The notes under the pieces are model-generated. The model had not been told where the DNA came from. It searched no databases and worked only from the letters and a program-made list of their open reading frames with translations. DNA of 64,000 bases from Sipunculus nudus (lineage: Eukaryota; Annelida; Sipuncula; Golfingiida; Sipunculidae): assembly GCA_026874595.1 (NCBI GenBank), contig CM049311.1, positions 11,995,676-12,059,675 on the forward strand, given 5' to 3'. Both the position numbers and the translations under genes were made by a program. Each line of letters starts with the position of its first letter. Position 1 is the stretch's first letter. Shown in pieces: positions 11,270 to 23,951 of the stretch.

Positions 11270-11496
11270 GCTTGGGCAGCTGAGTGGTAAAACGCTCGGC
11301 CCTCTCCACCGGCGACCCGGGTTAAATCCTGGTGTGGCTATGAGGTTTGGTTGTAGTGGCCCATCCAAAGTCGGTGGTGTTCTCCGAGTTCTCTTTATCT
11401 TCCAACGAGTGCCATCGCCCGTGCCATGGAGAGTGCCTCGTATTTGTTATTATTACAAGTTATGCAATCCATGTAAATAAATAAAGTTAATAACAA
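11270..11496 (+). mobile_element. tRNA-derived SINE, family 2
   Basis: A box-like CAGCTGAGTGGTAAAACGC (from 11277) and a degenerate B box GGTTAAATCC (11320-11329) are followed by a body with CCCATCCAAAGTCGG and CCATGGAGAGTGCCTCG and by an AAATAAATAAAG tail. A second copy lies at 56.9 kb. Confidence 0.75.
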
Positions 11497-12477
11497 CCTC
11501 ACTCTGTTTTTACAAATATTAATCCATGTTTTTGAATGTTTAAATCAAATCTTAATGTAAAATGATATAATGCTGAAAACTGAACAACAATATTATTTTT
11601 TACATAAAAAATATGTATATTTCATAACAGTTGTGGGAGTAAGGGAATTATATTCTGATGAGGGATTTTAAACTGCTTGTTATAGGGATGGGGATGCTGG
11701 TGGCTTATGACTGACGGTTTTGAACATTTGCCCTTATATTATGTCTGAGTGATGGATTCAGTCGGTGCCCCTTTGGATTTACAATTTCTTAGCATGTATG
11801 GCCCCTGTTTGTAAACATTTTATTCCTTAGACAGATTGTATGATGTTATATCCATATTGACGGATACAAATCGAAAATTATCTTTCACGCTGATTGTACT
11901 CTCGGAATCCCTGACAAATAACCACAACTCTTGTTTCATGACTTGTGCACTACAAATAGACAATTAAAAACGAATATAAGAGGAAAATAATGCCCTTATC
12001 TTTAGTAAGACAGCAAAACCTTATATTACATTATGTTAATTTCAAATAATACGGAACGATGAAACATTTAAGTTGACATTTCTAAAAATCACGAATGTCA
12101 ATAATTAGTATGGACATGATGTGAAGCTGTCACTCCCATATGTCCGCTATAATCCATCGTTTCAGTAGAGGCTATTTTAATTATTGCTTACGGGATGGCG
12201 TTAATAACCACCTGACTGATGGCAGGTGCGTTCGGAAAGTTTAGGGCCTGCCATAACAAATATTGACGCTTTCTGACATGTCCCCGCATCCGTCGGCCGT
12301 TCTAGTATACATGTAAATCAAACTGGAGGCCGCTTGGTTATTGTATAAACAAGCTAAATTAACAGCTCGTAAGGCCACCGCATTCAGTTCACACGGTGGC
12401 AAGTGGGGTTACCCTCAGCTATCTCCAAATATATACGGCTGTGTAGGCAGGTTAATAGGCAGGCAGAGAGACACACG

Positions 12478-12525
12478 CTGCGCAGAATAGGACTCACAAG
12501 AGTACAGCTGCTGATTAGGGTTTGT
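12478..12525 (+). repeat. Dispersed repeat A, copy 1 left part
   Basis: GCGCAGAATAGGACTCACAA and TTAGGGTTTGT match the starts of copies 2 and 3. The copy is interrupted by the MULE-like element and resumes at 13065. Confidence 0.6.
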
Positions 12526-13064
12526 TAGACTGGTACCCCGCTCTATTATGGCACTGCTGCTCTAGGCCAATCATTGAGATGGGCGTACAACGCCATCTTA
12601 AATACTCCCGGGAGACTGGTTCCAACTCAAGTTTGTATTATATATGATTAAAATAAGCATTTCGTTTGATCAGAGAATTTGCCAAAAGTTGGCTTTACAC
12701 TTCTTGGACATTTTTGATTAGATTATGATATAGATAATGATAATAAACCAATGCCATGTACAGTGGTATACCAAAGATTCAGTATAGCGTATTATCAATA
12801 CAGCCATCATTCGGTTTTGGTGAAATAACCCATTTTCAATAGTTGAAAACTAGAAATAAATGAAAAAGTATTTTTATGAGAAATTTTCATGGATAATCAG
12901 CCAGGATCGCGTGAACATCCATGACAATCGGTATGAGCGTTCATGCTGGAGTTGGAACATGTCTACAATTAAGTTAGGAGTTGCAACTGGGAATACTTAA
13001 GATGGCGTTGTACGCCTGTCTCTTTGCTTGGCTGAGGGCCATAATAGAGCAGGGTACCAGTCTA
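12526..13064. mobile_element. MULE-like non-autonomous DNA transposon
   Basis: A 539-base element with long inverted ends: TAGACTGGTACC at 12526 and GGTACCAGTCTA ending at 13064. Similarity of the arms continues for about 120 bases (for example GCGTACAACGCCATCTTAA in both). It is flanked by a perfect 9-bp duplication AGGGTTTGT (12517-12525, 13065-13073). Long TIRs with a 9-bp TSD point to the Mutator superfamily. No transposase is present. It sits inside another dispersed repeat (family A). Confidence 0.85.
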
Positions 13065-13200
13065 AGGGTTTGTGGGCATATGAATCCTATCCCCATAATC
13101 CACCTTTGCATCTAAGTAAACCAACGGCGTAGGTATAAAAGTGGCGAAGACGGTAATATTGTCCGTTCAAGAATATGAGATTAGCATTGTTTCTAGGAAA
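13065..13200 (+). repeat. Dispersed repeat A, copy 1 right part
   Basis: Continues with AAACCAACGGCGTAGGTATAA and TGTCCGTTCAAGAATATG, which align to the later parts of the copies at 51.0 and 56.6 kb. Confidence 0.6.
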
Positions 13201-14560
13201 ATGAAATAGAATAGACAAACGTGTATTTCCGATCAGGAAATCGTGGAATAAGTAAGAAGTTGTTGGCATGTTTATGTGAAATGTCTGACATTTATGACAA
13301 TTAGTCCCGCTCATCCCAAGAATTCACAACTGGAAGAGGTTTGTTTTGAGTAGAGACGACCTCTAGCAGAGTGACGAGAAACAGACAGGAAACCATCACA
13401 GATGGATATAAAGAGATATGTACGTATAAGAATAATAAATATGTATACCAACTGAAAGTCAGATGAAAGGTCAGAATATCCCAGATGGAACAAACAAAGG
13501 TTAGGCTAATAGTGATCTAATGCAAAACACGGCTGAGCTACTAGAACAATAAACAAACTCACAGTTATTGTGCAAGCTGAACCCAGCAAAGGAAATATCC
13601 CAAAGGCATGGACTTCGATGTACATCCTCAAGGAATATTAGCGAATTGATTTTATCTCACAGTTATATACACACACTGAGGGCTCTGGGGCAGACTCAAT
13701 ATAAGTTTGGTGAACTATGAAATTTCATCCCCACACCACCGGAACAGGGTTTTAAGCACCTGCTAACAAATCATTAAAAATCTCTAAGTAATTACTTTTG
13801 TGGTAGCTATAGTGCCGCGAGCCGTTCACTCAGAAACTTTAATGATTCACATTAACCATTTCTATAGAAGTCACCCGAAGATCAGATTGACTACAAAATG
13901 TTGACTCTAATTGAATATACATTTGGACTTTTAAACGAGTTCTATCAGGAAAATGTGTATGATTCTTTATCACCATTTCGGTAATTATCCTTGGCCTAAG
14001 ATCAAAGGTTTATTAAAGAAAGATCTGATAGAGAAAAACAGGTTTCCAAGCAACGATTTTAAAATTCGATCCGCTCGACCGACAACGTTAATGAATAATC
14101 ACGGTGTTATCTCTCGCGTTTATGCTAGTCCTTTGCACTATTTACAGTTAAAAGCCCCTATGGCGGAAACGTATTAATTTTTTTACACATATTATGGAGT
14201 GTTCCAGGTAAATATGTTATAGATTGGTTTTCTTTAAAGGGGCCCAAATCACCTTTAAATTTGTCAAATTTATAAAAAAATTAAATATATCCCGGCAAGT
14301 CGATGAAAGGTAGAATCATATTACTTGCATCATTTTAATTCAATTTGATATTAGATTGGCAATTAAACAGTGCTTACTTGATAGGTATAACTAGTGCTAT
14401 AGTAGGTATTATATTTATATTAAAAGAGCTTTGGGAAGATCTTGTATGGTACATAATGTTAAAGTGAAGGAAATAATATTTAACAGAAAATTCATTCAGA
14501 AACAGAAAAGGTAAGGATTTTTAGGAGCTTACTCATCCATAGTGTACTCATAAAAATATA
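13201..14560. other. Unassigned AT-rich DNA
   Basis: Nothing recognised between repeat A and the 14.6-kb TIR element. Confidence 0.6.
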
Positions 14561-14910
14561 TTGTTTAGGCCAAAAAAAAATAAAGGTATGGTTCTCAGGC
14601 ACCGCCCGCATCAATTTGAAACCCCCGCATCAAACATTTTTATTTTGATTTTCAATAAAAACTTTCCAATTTTGAGCTGCTGCCGCTCCGACATTTCTTC
14701 CAAGAAGATAAAACCATACAATTTCCTATTTTTTGTAGTGCTTGTACTTATTTACCAAAATAAAACTGTTATTTTCATGCTTTTCCTTTATGATTTGAAT
14801 TTTTTATCGAAACATACCAAACAATTTAAAATAAAAAAGCGCCTGCCCGCATTGATTTCTGAAAAAAAAGTGCCTGAGAACCATACCTTTTATTTAATTT
14901 GGCCTTAAAC
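14561..14910. mobile_element. TIR element of about 350 bp
   Basis: TTTAGGCCAAA and AAAGGTATGGTTCTCAGGCAC at the left have their reverse complement at the right (14869-14910), giving terminal repeats of about 40 bases. The interior is AT-rich without coding sense. Target duplication is unclear. Confidence 0.65.
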
Positions 14911-16895
14911 ATAATATTATATTCTCCGCGTGTTTGAAAAAGATAAAATTCATCAGTTTTTAAAAAAATGGAAAACAACAATGTTATGTTCTTTCTCTTT
15001 GAAACAAAACCTCAAATTCATTCTAAGGACATAGAAAATACATAACGTTGCATATTCAGAGGGAGCAGTAGGCGTATTTTTCCCTCGTAAAAAAGGCCTG
15101 CTGCAAATAACAGCGCGAGATGTCGTCACAAGTAATAAAACCATCCTTGCTTCACTACAGTTATTTTACTAGATAATAACTATTTTTACTATTTTAATGA
15201 AACATACGATTAAAATGTTCTTTAATTTTGAAGAAACATTTTAATGTCTTTAGTTCAACCCTGAAATGATGCATGTCCTTATTATTAGAGATTTCCTCTA
15301 CCGTGTGCGCAAAAATGATTTTTAATCTAGTGATCAAGTAAAAAATCAGAACATTTCCCTCGTTCACTAAAAACATATATCATGATATCTACGTCACATC
15401 AACAAATGTTAAAAAAGACAATGTTTTCAGTATTATAGATAAAAGAGCAGACGGTATCGCTTCCGAGCAGACGACAGCGTTGCTTCCGTTGCCGCCACCG
15501 ATGAAGACCCGGTGTTCCCGCCAAGGTCTCTGGCAATAACCAGACTGTCGCTGTTGAACTACGGTAATTAGACACACACGTCCAAGAGCGCCAGCTTACA
15601 TGAACCTGTTCCCTTGGTCCGAGTCGCAATTACTCTGGAAATAATTCAGTTTGAGAAATGTTGATAATTCCACACCCAAGCACTACGAAGCCCCTTTGCC
15701 AGCCCTTTGGCAAGCCCCATTTGGTTTCAAATCCTATTTCACATGTGGTTTAACATTTACAAGCGTCACAAGGACGTGTTTGTCAGTTTACTGTGGTGTA
15801 AATGTTGAATAATCTTTAACATTAGAACTTCTTCAGGGATATTAGCGTTTCCCATAGATGTTTCCCGTTGCCAGTTCTAAGAAGCAAGCCTTGTTATAAT
15901 TCAAGTGGAAGTAAAGATGCTTTCAGTGGAGCTTTAATAAATGGAGATAATGATATTACAATGTTGAAGATCCAATAACTTAAGATGACTGTTGGCAAAT
16001 TCGATTATACAACACCCGGGGAAGGATCCAATAACATTTCAAGTTAATCTGCATAATATTAAGACATTTTAAATTTAAAATATTCTTTTCTGTTTCCGGC
16101 TATTCATTGGTATTAGGGGCTGGCTCTAACCTGGAACCACATATAAATCTGGTCATGAGCTATGAAACTGAGTAAACAAACAAAAAAAAAAAACAGGAAA
16201 GTTAGATTATGGTCATATCGGAAGTATCATTATAGGTTCCAACTACAGACACTAGTTTCATTGTGTTATTACTTATACAAGCAGAGATATATATTAGCAT
16301 TAACTGAGACCGGTACGTTATAAATTTTAGCTAACTTACTGACATTGTTGATTATACACAATAAATCAGTTTTTGCCGAAAATAACCGTTTCTCTGAAAA
16401 CGAACATTAAGCATTCAGTCACTGAGTTTGGACTAGATAGCCAATGTTGTTCTTTTAGATACAAATGTATGCAAATTTATTCATGACTGTCGGAATCAAT
16501 AGATTTCCATAAATCAAAAGGCTGGCCAAGGATTCAGCGATGGTAGCACCATCACCAAATCAAAAGCAAAGAGAGCTGGCGTATCATAATAAACGAAACA
16601 TCATAGTAGATGTGAGACGCAGATCATCTATAGGCTGAAGAGGAGATTACTACTGAATTCCACTGATAAAAGCCACGGCAATTGTCCTTGACACATATTT
16701 ACTGAAATGTTTCTGTGACGTCAATGTTTAGTCACAGATGCTCCTGGTTCAACACATTCTGTACTTTTCATTCCGCCATAAACAAAAGACGACTGTGGAT
16801 TTTTTTTTTAAAATTTATTTTTATTTTGGTACTCGGTTCATCTATACATCTGATGCCCTAATGAAATAGGTTATTCCGAACATGTATAATTTTAT

Positions 16896-16931
<36 letters not shown>

Positions 16932-17758
16932 TATTATGTGTTTTTATAATATATTACTATACTTTATTATATTATAATAAATATATTATATTATATTACA
17001 TTATATTATGTTAAATTATATATGGGGGTGGGGCATGGCAACCTGTGGCACCCCTTGGTTACATTAATGGTTATCATGTAAAAAAGCCTCGGCAAAACCC
17101 TTAAGACTGTTTTATGAATAAAAAGACTAGAGTTATAAATAAAAGCGTTATATATGTCTATTCGTGGATTGTGGGATCCATAAATAAAAAGGCTAACGAT
17201 ATCCTGTATTACAGACAATACATCCCTTTAACATTCTCCTTTAAAGAAGCGGGAGTACTGATATAGCACGACAACAGACGAGTTTGTCAAATTGTCGACG
17301 AGAGAATTCCAGACCATGCGTTATTCTAGTATCAGAATTAATAGGCAAAAAAATGCAACAAGAAAAAAAGTTCCTCTATGACAATAATATTGGTAAAAGT
17401 CCCACCGTGGAGTTCAAAATGGCAAGCATATAAAGAATGTGACTGATGGTATGTTGTTGTGCTGTCTCAGAATAACTTGTGCGTAAAAATACGAAGTAGG
17501 AGTGGTTCTGAAGGTCGGTGGTGGGTGTTTTTCAATTAAAGAGTATTGTATGTTTTTTATTCAGTCCCGGGTCTTTAATAGAGATTTATATTGTCCAGTG
17601 AGACCACAGAGTTAAGGGCCCATTAATTAAAATGTATGACGTAGGGCGTAGGACGTTGCCAAAAGGTTAAGGCGTAACATATGACAGTCTATGATCAAAA
17701 GTTTGAACTCTGCTAGAACCTCTTAGACCTTATACCAAGTCTCGATCTGGCAGCTCAC
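14911..17758. other. Unassigned DNA with one GC-richer patch
   Basis: At 15440-15640 a GC-richer stretch is open in more than one frame on the minus strand (a candidate reading starts FNSDSLVIARDLGG behind a possible acceptor at about 15556). Evidence is too weak for a gene call. The rest is AT-rich. Confidence 0.4.
16899..16929. repeat. (AAT)n microsatellite
   Basis: About ten AAT units, followed by an AT-rich region with TATTATAT periodicity up to 17020. Confidence 0.95.
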
Positions 17759-18030
17759 TTATCACAGACCTTGATTTAGCGGTCGCTCTCGCGTCTATTT
17801 CATGAATAATGAACAAGACATTTGAACAAATCAAATGGCTTGCCTAAACCCGGTGTATGCAATGTATAGCACTGTCGGTTTTGGATCGAGAATTTGACCT
17901 ATCAAATAAAGCCTGACAAACCTGTCCTGTTTCTGGTGCACACGTTTTCTTCCCAGGCACGCGTGTGAACAGTGTATGTTTTTTACATTGTGTTCGTTTG
18001 CACTCCTAATCATTATTCATGAAAAAGCCG
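17759..18030 (+). repeat. Dispersed repeat B, copy 1
   Basis: TCACAGACCTTGATT, TTTCATGAATAATGAACA, AATCAAATGGC, TGTCCTGTTTCTGG and TTTACATTGTGTTCGTTTG recur in the same order at 52.4-52.65 kb. Unclassified. Confidence 0.6.
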
Positions 18031-18209
18031 ATGGAGTGGCTTGTTGCATAAAGGTCTGAGTAAAGCGTACCTACCACAGTTGGTGGTATGAAGAGCTCAA
18101 TGGCTGAATGGTCATATCTCGTTAGAACCTCAGAGATTCGTTCTAATGTCGTGACACGTTATGACTTCTGGATTATTCAAAGCTCCGGGTACATAACACC
18201 TGGAACAAA

Positions 18210-19137
18210 TGTTACAGATGTCTCTTTTATTGTATCAGCAGTCTTACATGTGTATGTGCAACGCTAGCATTTGCCGTTGCTATGTTACAGATGTCTCTTT
18301 TATTGTATCAGCAGTCTTACATGTGTATGTGCAACGCTAGCATTGGCCGTTGTTATGCCGGCATAGCCCGGCCCAAGCGTGTGGCCCACGTGTTTACACA
18401 GCGGTCATGCTAGTCTGGGGCTTTCTCGCCTGACCGAGCCGGGCCGCCTCACGTGTGGACCCTGGTGTGTAGAAACACGGTGTTCGTTGTCCTAAATGTT
18501 TCCTGTACTGCGTAATGTTAGGTTCTTTGGATTGTTCGGGAATTCTAAAGTTCTCGGCTTAGGGTGAGAAGTTATAAATAGGGGGCTGTGTTTTAGAACC
18601 GGGGAGGAGGTGAGAGAATATTCCAGCGGACACAGAAGAGTGGACCTTTTCCTATAATTGCGACAGTTATAGCTTTTCTTTGTAACGGATTTTATAAGGT
18701 CTTCAGTTTACCTTTTGGATCACTGCCAGGATTTCACTTTTGGATTACAGTAGATTGATTTTGTGATTACATTGGACTGTTATTCTCTGAGAAGATTTAT
18801 GTGAACTGTTCATCCGGCTTATACATTTCAAAGGACTTGTAGCTGTGACGGTATCCAGGTACTGTGCATTTTGTTTATTGTGCTGTGTGATTTTATTGAG
18901 TAGCTGTTATACTGTTGTTTACTGTGTAATTGTATTGTTTTAGTGTATTGTATTGTTAGGGTTGTTTTAAGAATAAATTATAGTTAGTTATTTGTTAACA
19001 AAAAAAAACACTGATTTCTTTATTCATTCCCCTAGCGTTTCACGCTGCCTAGTATTACAGAATCTGATTTTTTGTCTCAATAACAGGATTTAGGCTCGTC
19101 ACGACTACGTGATCTGTTGATGTTAGGTTCCGTAACA
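18210..19137 (+). mobile_element. Solo LTR of the Gmr1-like family
   Basis: A 928-base LTR from TGTTACAG to GTAACA. It is flanked by the perfect 4-bp duplication CAAA (18206-18209 and 19138-19141), so it arose by LTR-LTR recombination in an integrated copy. Visible promoter parts: GTTATAAATAGG at about 18571 (TATA) and AATAAA at about 18973. The first 73 bases are tandemly duplicated (18210-18282 and 18283-18355), which explains why it is longer than its relatives. Confidence 0.9.
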
Positions 19138-22133
19138 CAAAATAAAAGCTTACAGCCTCCTATTCACCTTTATTTTCTGTACACCACATTTTATATTTAG
19201 CTTCCAACACATACATATTAAAGAAGTTTAGATAATTACTGTTCAGACAGAAAAGACCTATAACGCCTCTGTGGCATGTATGTAAGCCTGTTTATCTACA
19301 AGCAAGTTTTAAACATGGCGAATGCGGCGAACCCTACGTAACCTCAGGTGGATATTGCATGTGTACAGAAGGGGACAAATCACTAGCTACAAAACACCCA
19401 TTGCAAATCTCAGGTTCGTCTGTGTTGCCGCCCGTTGGATGTGGTCGGAGTATTTTGGTGGCCCGACAACCCTTGTTCGTTGGGATCGGCGTTTCCTGGC
19501 TTTGATTTTACAAAAGGTTTTTTTTATTCCATATAAGGGTCTTTTTTCTTCGATTGAGCTACGTAACAATATGACCTATGGGCACAATATTTGTCGTACA
19601 TGACGGATGTTAGATATTTCTTGCAATTGCAAACCTATAATCTATAATTATAGTTTGTCCTATTTTTATTTCTTTACTGTAACGCTTGGTCTAATAATTC
19701 TTGGTTCTTGAGAAAGCTTAAATCATATGTTAAGCATACGACCACCTTTACATTCTAAATATTCTTATATTCTATAGTTTTCTAACGAATCCAGAAATAA
19801 ACACACCAAAATTAATCCAATCGTCATCGATGCTTTAACGCTAGCACGCATGTTTGGGTAGTAAGTAGATTGTCCCTTGAAACATTATAGCCATAAAACC
19901 TGTCACTTACATGCGCGTATAATATATACGTTAGATGAAACTAATAGACCACAAACTCATCAGCCATGTTACGTTTTGTCGCTCTCACCTTTGTGATAAG
20001 TAAGTCCTTAAAATCTTTATTTTAGTATCCAGACTTTGTAATTAGAACATTCGCGATACTGAAACTACGTAAAAGATGAAAGGACTTCGTTTAGTAGTTT
20101 TGAAAGCTTGGGGTCGAAAAAAAAGCACCTGCCTGTTCACAGGCTTTGAAAGGGCCCAATCACCTATCTGACCTTTATAAACTAAAGGTTCCCCCTTAGA
20201 GCTTTTATAAAAATAGGCCAGGACAGTGGAAATCACAGCACACAGGTTCCTTCTTATATTTATATCAACGTTTTTATAATATGGTAGCGCCCCCTCAAAA
20301 AAAAAACAAAAAAAAAAACAATAAAAAAGAAAATAAAGCAAGGGCATCTGGCAGCAAGTCGGATAAACCAGAGCTTTGCAAATGGCGTTTTGCAACTAAT
20401 GACCTTTGTAGCTCTGCATATATGTAACCTACCACCTTAGGTTTCATGTTTTTGTCGCTTGTCAGCAGGAGGAACAGCTATAATGCTAGATAAATAATGA
20501 ATAAATAGTCACCAGGAAGGCAAATACAGAGGCGGTAGTACACATCTCATTGTTAAGGAAGGAACCCCGACTGGCTCCAGACAGAGGTCAGGTTTGAAAT
20601 CTCAGTGGAACTTCATATTAAAGGATTTCCTCTCTACAGGTTATGACTACTCATTTACACGTTATTTCCAGAAGGCTTAATATATAGAAGTATACATATA
20701 ATGTATAAATATCACCATTATTTATAACAGAATCACAAAGGGGGCTTACCCTCTGCAAAAAAAGAAACCTGAATAAAGTTCACAAAACCTTTCTTAAAGT
20801 CAGGGGGTTAATTCGTTGCCCCTGCTGGTGGACGTGCGATCCAGTGACTAAAAGGTAAAAATGTTGTTAATTTAGGTAATAATTCCTTAAGTGAAAAAGG
20901 ATTTCAGGTATTATATCCGCAATGATCGAAAGTTGTTTAAAGTGTTTTAGGTGACCGGGTTGACACACGTGACTTGTAGTAGGCAGGCTTGTGGCGCTTA
21001 CGGCGTCAAAGTCGCATAAAACATTGATAGACATGTTTGGTATATGTGGCTGGTCACTCAGTGCATAAATATAGGCCATGCAAGAAGACCCCGGAATAGA
21101 GTGATATCAGAGTGCAGAGTGAGATAGCACGTTTAAACTCCGTAAAATAGTGTATCTCTCATAGAGACTGGTAAATTTTCTTGTTGTTTCTTCCTTAGCT
21201 GATAAACTTTACACTTACGATCATGACCAGATCCTTCCTTACAAAACAACGGTATGTATTACATGGACGATGGCAAAAGAACCACGTGACCTCAAGTGCC
21301 AATGCTTTCACCAAGGCCGCATATCTATGCCTTGAAAAAATGGGGTTACTTACGTCATAGACATCTCGTTGTTCTCCGACCCCACAAGCGCCCACTGGTG
21401 ATGAAAAAAAAAAATAAAACAGTTTACGGTCGCTTGCTGACCAACATCAAATGTAAAACTTGGTTAATCTGCTTATAATAAGGAATACTCTTGGTCTCGA
21501 GTGTACCACCATGATTATACGCGAGCATTGAAAACACGGGAGAAAACTAATCCTCCTTCAATGAAAAAAATTGCATACATCGAACACACACGGTTTATCT
21601 GAGGTGTCTTACTAAATATATGCTTTCTTGATTGCGGATTCACGGGGTTTCCCCCTGGTGCACCCTGGTAAATATTTGAATAAGGGGTATATATTGATGT
21701 TGCAGCTGAAGGTGTCAGAAATTAAATATTACATGCTTAAAAACCCCCATACACAACACACACTCAAAGATATGTGGTTATAATCCATTAACAAAATAAC
21801 TGATTTATGCGGTACATTAAATTTAAAAATGATAAACTTCAAAGAAATAGATGAATGCATTATATTGATCTAAATGGGAAATAATAAAGGCAAGAGAAGT
21901 TTGCTCGTTGGAGCATGTATGCAATGGTTTCCCTAATCAGAATCAAGTCACATAGCTATCTTTTAAAGTTTTTTGTCCAAATTTGATTCTAAATTTGATG
22001 TTTCCTTGCATATTTATCGAATTGATGACCACACTCCGTTTAATATAAATTTAGTCATTCATAGTTAACGTTAATTCCAATGTGCAAAACCCGTTTAACT
22101 TGCGTGACATGATAGTGGTGGTTGGTTACATAT

Positions 22134-22335
22134 CAGGGGCGGTTCCAGGGTTTAGGAAAAGGAGGGGGTCCAACCAATGAGGACTAATGACAAAGTCCAT
22201 AAAAAGGACACCAGGTCCAGAAGGGGGGGGGGGGATCCAGGCCAAAACTGGTCTGAAACACTTAAGAAAAACTTGCGGCAGCTGAAAAAAAGATGTCACC
22301 AGATACAAAACACCCTTCGGAAACATGGTGCATCT
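22134..22335 (+). mobile_element. CAGNGGCGGAT-family MITE, partial
   Basis: Starts CAGGGGCGGTTCCAGG and shares GGGGGTCCAACC, GAGGACTAATGA and GGACACCAGGTC with the 55.2-kb copy. The right inverted end is not recognisable. Confidence 0.55.
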
Positions 22336-23912
22336 GATTTGCCGCCAAATGTCCTTGTTGAGTGTTCTTAGATCATTTTTGGGGCCGATACATGTTATAA
22401 ACACGAGGATATAAACAAACTGAACGGCCTGTGTGGTGGTGGATTGACGTTTTATGGCATAGTGTTCACGGGATTATCTTTGGTTAACAGGTATCAGATT
22501 CTGTGACAGATCCTTGAATACGCCATAAAGGCAAGATCTGTCATTTTGTAGGAGTCAAGGGTGAGTTATAACCACCAGTCTATTGGATACGTTATTTGGA
22601 AAACGTATCCCGCAGGGGGGGTGGATACATACCGAAACACCACATAAAGATTATCTTAAAGGATCAGAGCACTTTATCTTTTTATATGGTTTCTGCGAAA
22701 GAGAGTGTTTCCATAGTCAGAGTTTGCACAGTTCGTATGATAACTGCGTAAAGGATCGCTCTTGTCCTGCAAGCTTTATAAGGATCAAGGTTCGTGGCAC
22801 CCTTTTTTTATTTATAATTGTTTTCGACAAACTGGTGCTCTTTCCGCAATGATTAGCTCCGATTCCCCAGAAAAGACACCAACGTATCTTTAATTAATAT
22901 ACATATTTAACCATATAGTGTGGGGGCACATGTCACCGAGTAATTTTCCCTGTAAAAATTGTAAACCCTACATTTTTGTGATCCTTTGACCTTAACCTTT
23001 ACAAAAAAAAATATGGTGCCAATTTTTCTATTGTGGTTTTGTCATTTTTTCGGGTTAAATTTGATTTAAGAGCAAAAAATGATGGCCAATATATATAAAT
23101 CTTTACTACAAAGAGAAATTTAGCAACAAAACACCACAAAATAGTTAGTAAGATATATTACATCACCGTAACTTAGACTAGACACACAAAGACTGCGTTA
23201 AGACGTTTATTCCAATATTAGAGAGCACTCGTAGAGCGCATACCTCTGCCAACACATGGATCCACATCAAGATTCATCAGACTAACCATGAAAAATTAAT
23301 CAGCTGTTGTTTTTCCACCGGTATATTGTTCTACAAAATGTCATTGATAAATTCATTAAATAAAATTTATATAGAGACAAGGAGGAATCCTGGGGTAGTT
23401 TGTGCAATGTACATATGGTGGACCACTTGCTGATTTTAGGCAACCTGTATCGTATATAGTATGGCTCCGCTTTCCCTGGTTTTAACCAGTGACTAAATAT
23501 TTGCTTCATTTATACATAACATATAAAAATTGCCCTGTTATTCTTCCATTTAATATGATTTTGCCATTGTGTCATCCTATTGTTCGATTATTACATCACC
23601 AACATCACTATCCGCACGCTGATAGTGAAGGTATAGAAACCCGTCTCTTACGGTTAGTTTATCCAAAGTATATCTAAACATCTATAGTTAAAAGAGTATT
23701 TTTATGTTTTGCTCATGATCCAAGAAATAATTTATAAAAGTTTTAGGCGGATGACTAATTTTTTTTTACATATTTTGTGAGGAATAAACAACAGACAAAA
23801 AGGACAACTTTGACTGGATTTAGTGCCAAATTCTCACTAACCCAACCCAAAGTTTTATGAAATGCTACCTAGTCCACCATTCACAGTGAAATGAAGTACA
23901 TATTAAGAAACA

Positions 23913-23951
23913 AAATAATAATAATAATAATAATAATTATAATAATAATAA
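23913..23951. repeat. (AAT)n microsatellite
   Basis: AATAATAAT run with one interruption (AATTAT). Confidence 0.95.

Noticed and set aside
15389-15629. Overlapping minus-strand ORFs in a GC-richer patch
   Set aside because: Three frames compete, no recognised domain; noted only as an unassigned patch.
19322-19603. 93-codon plus-strand ORF starting near ATGGCG-like context
   Set aside because: No domain, and the antisense strand is open as well; probably chance in a GC-richer stretch.
20867-21079. Minus-strand 70-codon ORF
   Set aside because: Plausible texture but no acceptor, donor or homology that I can support.
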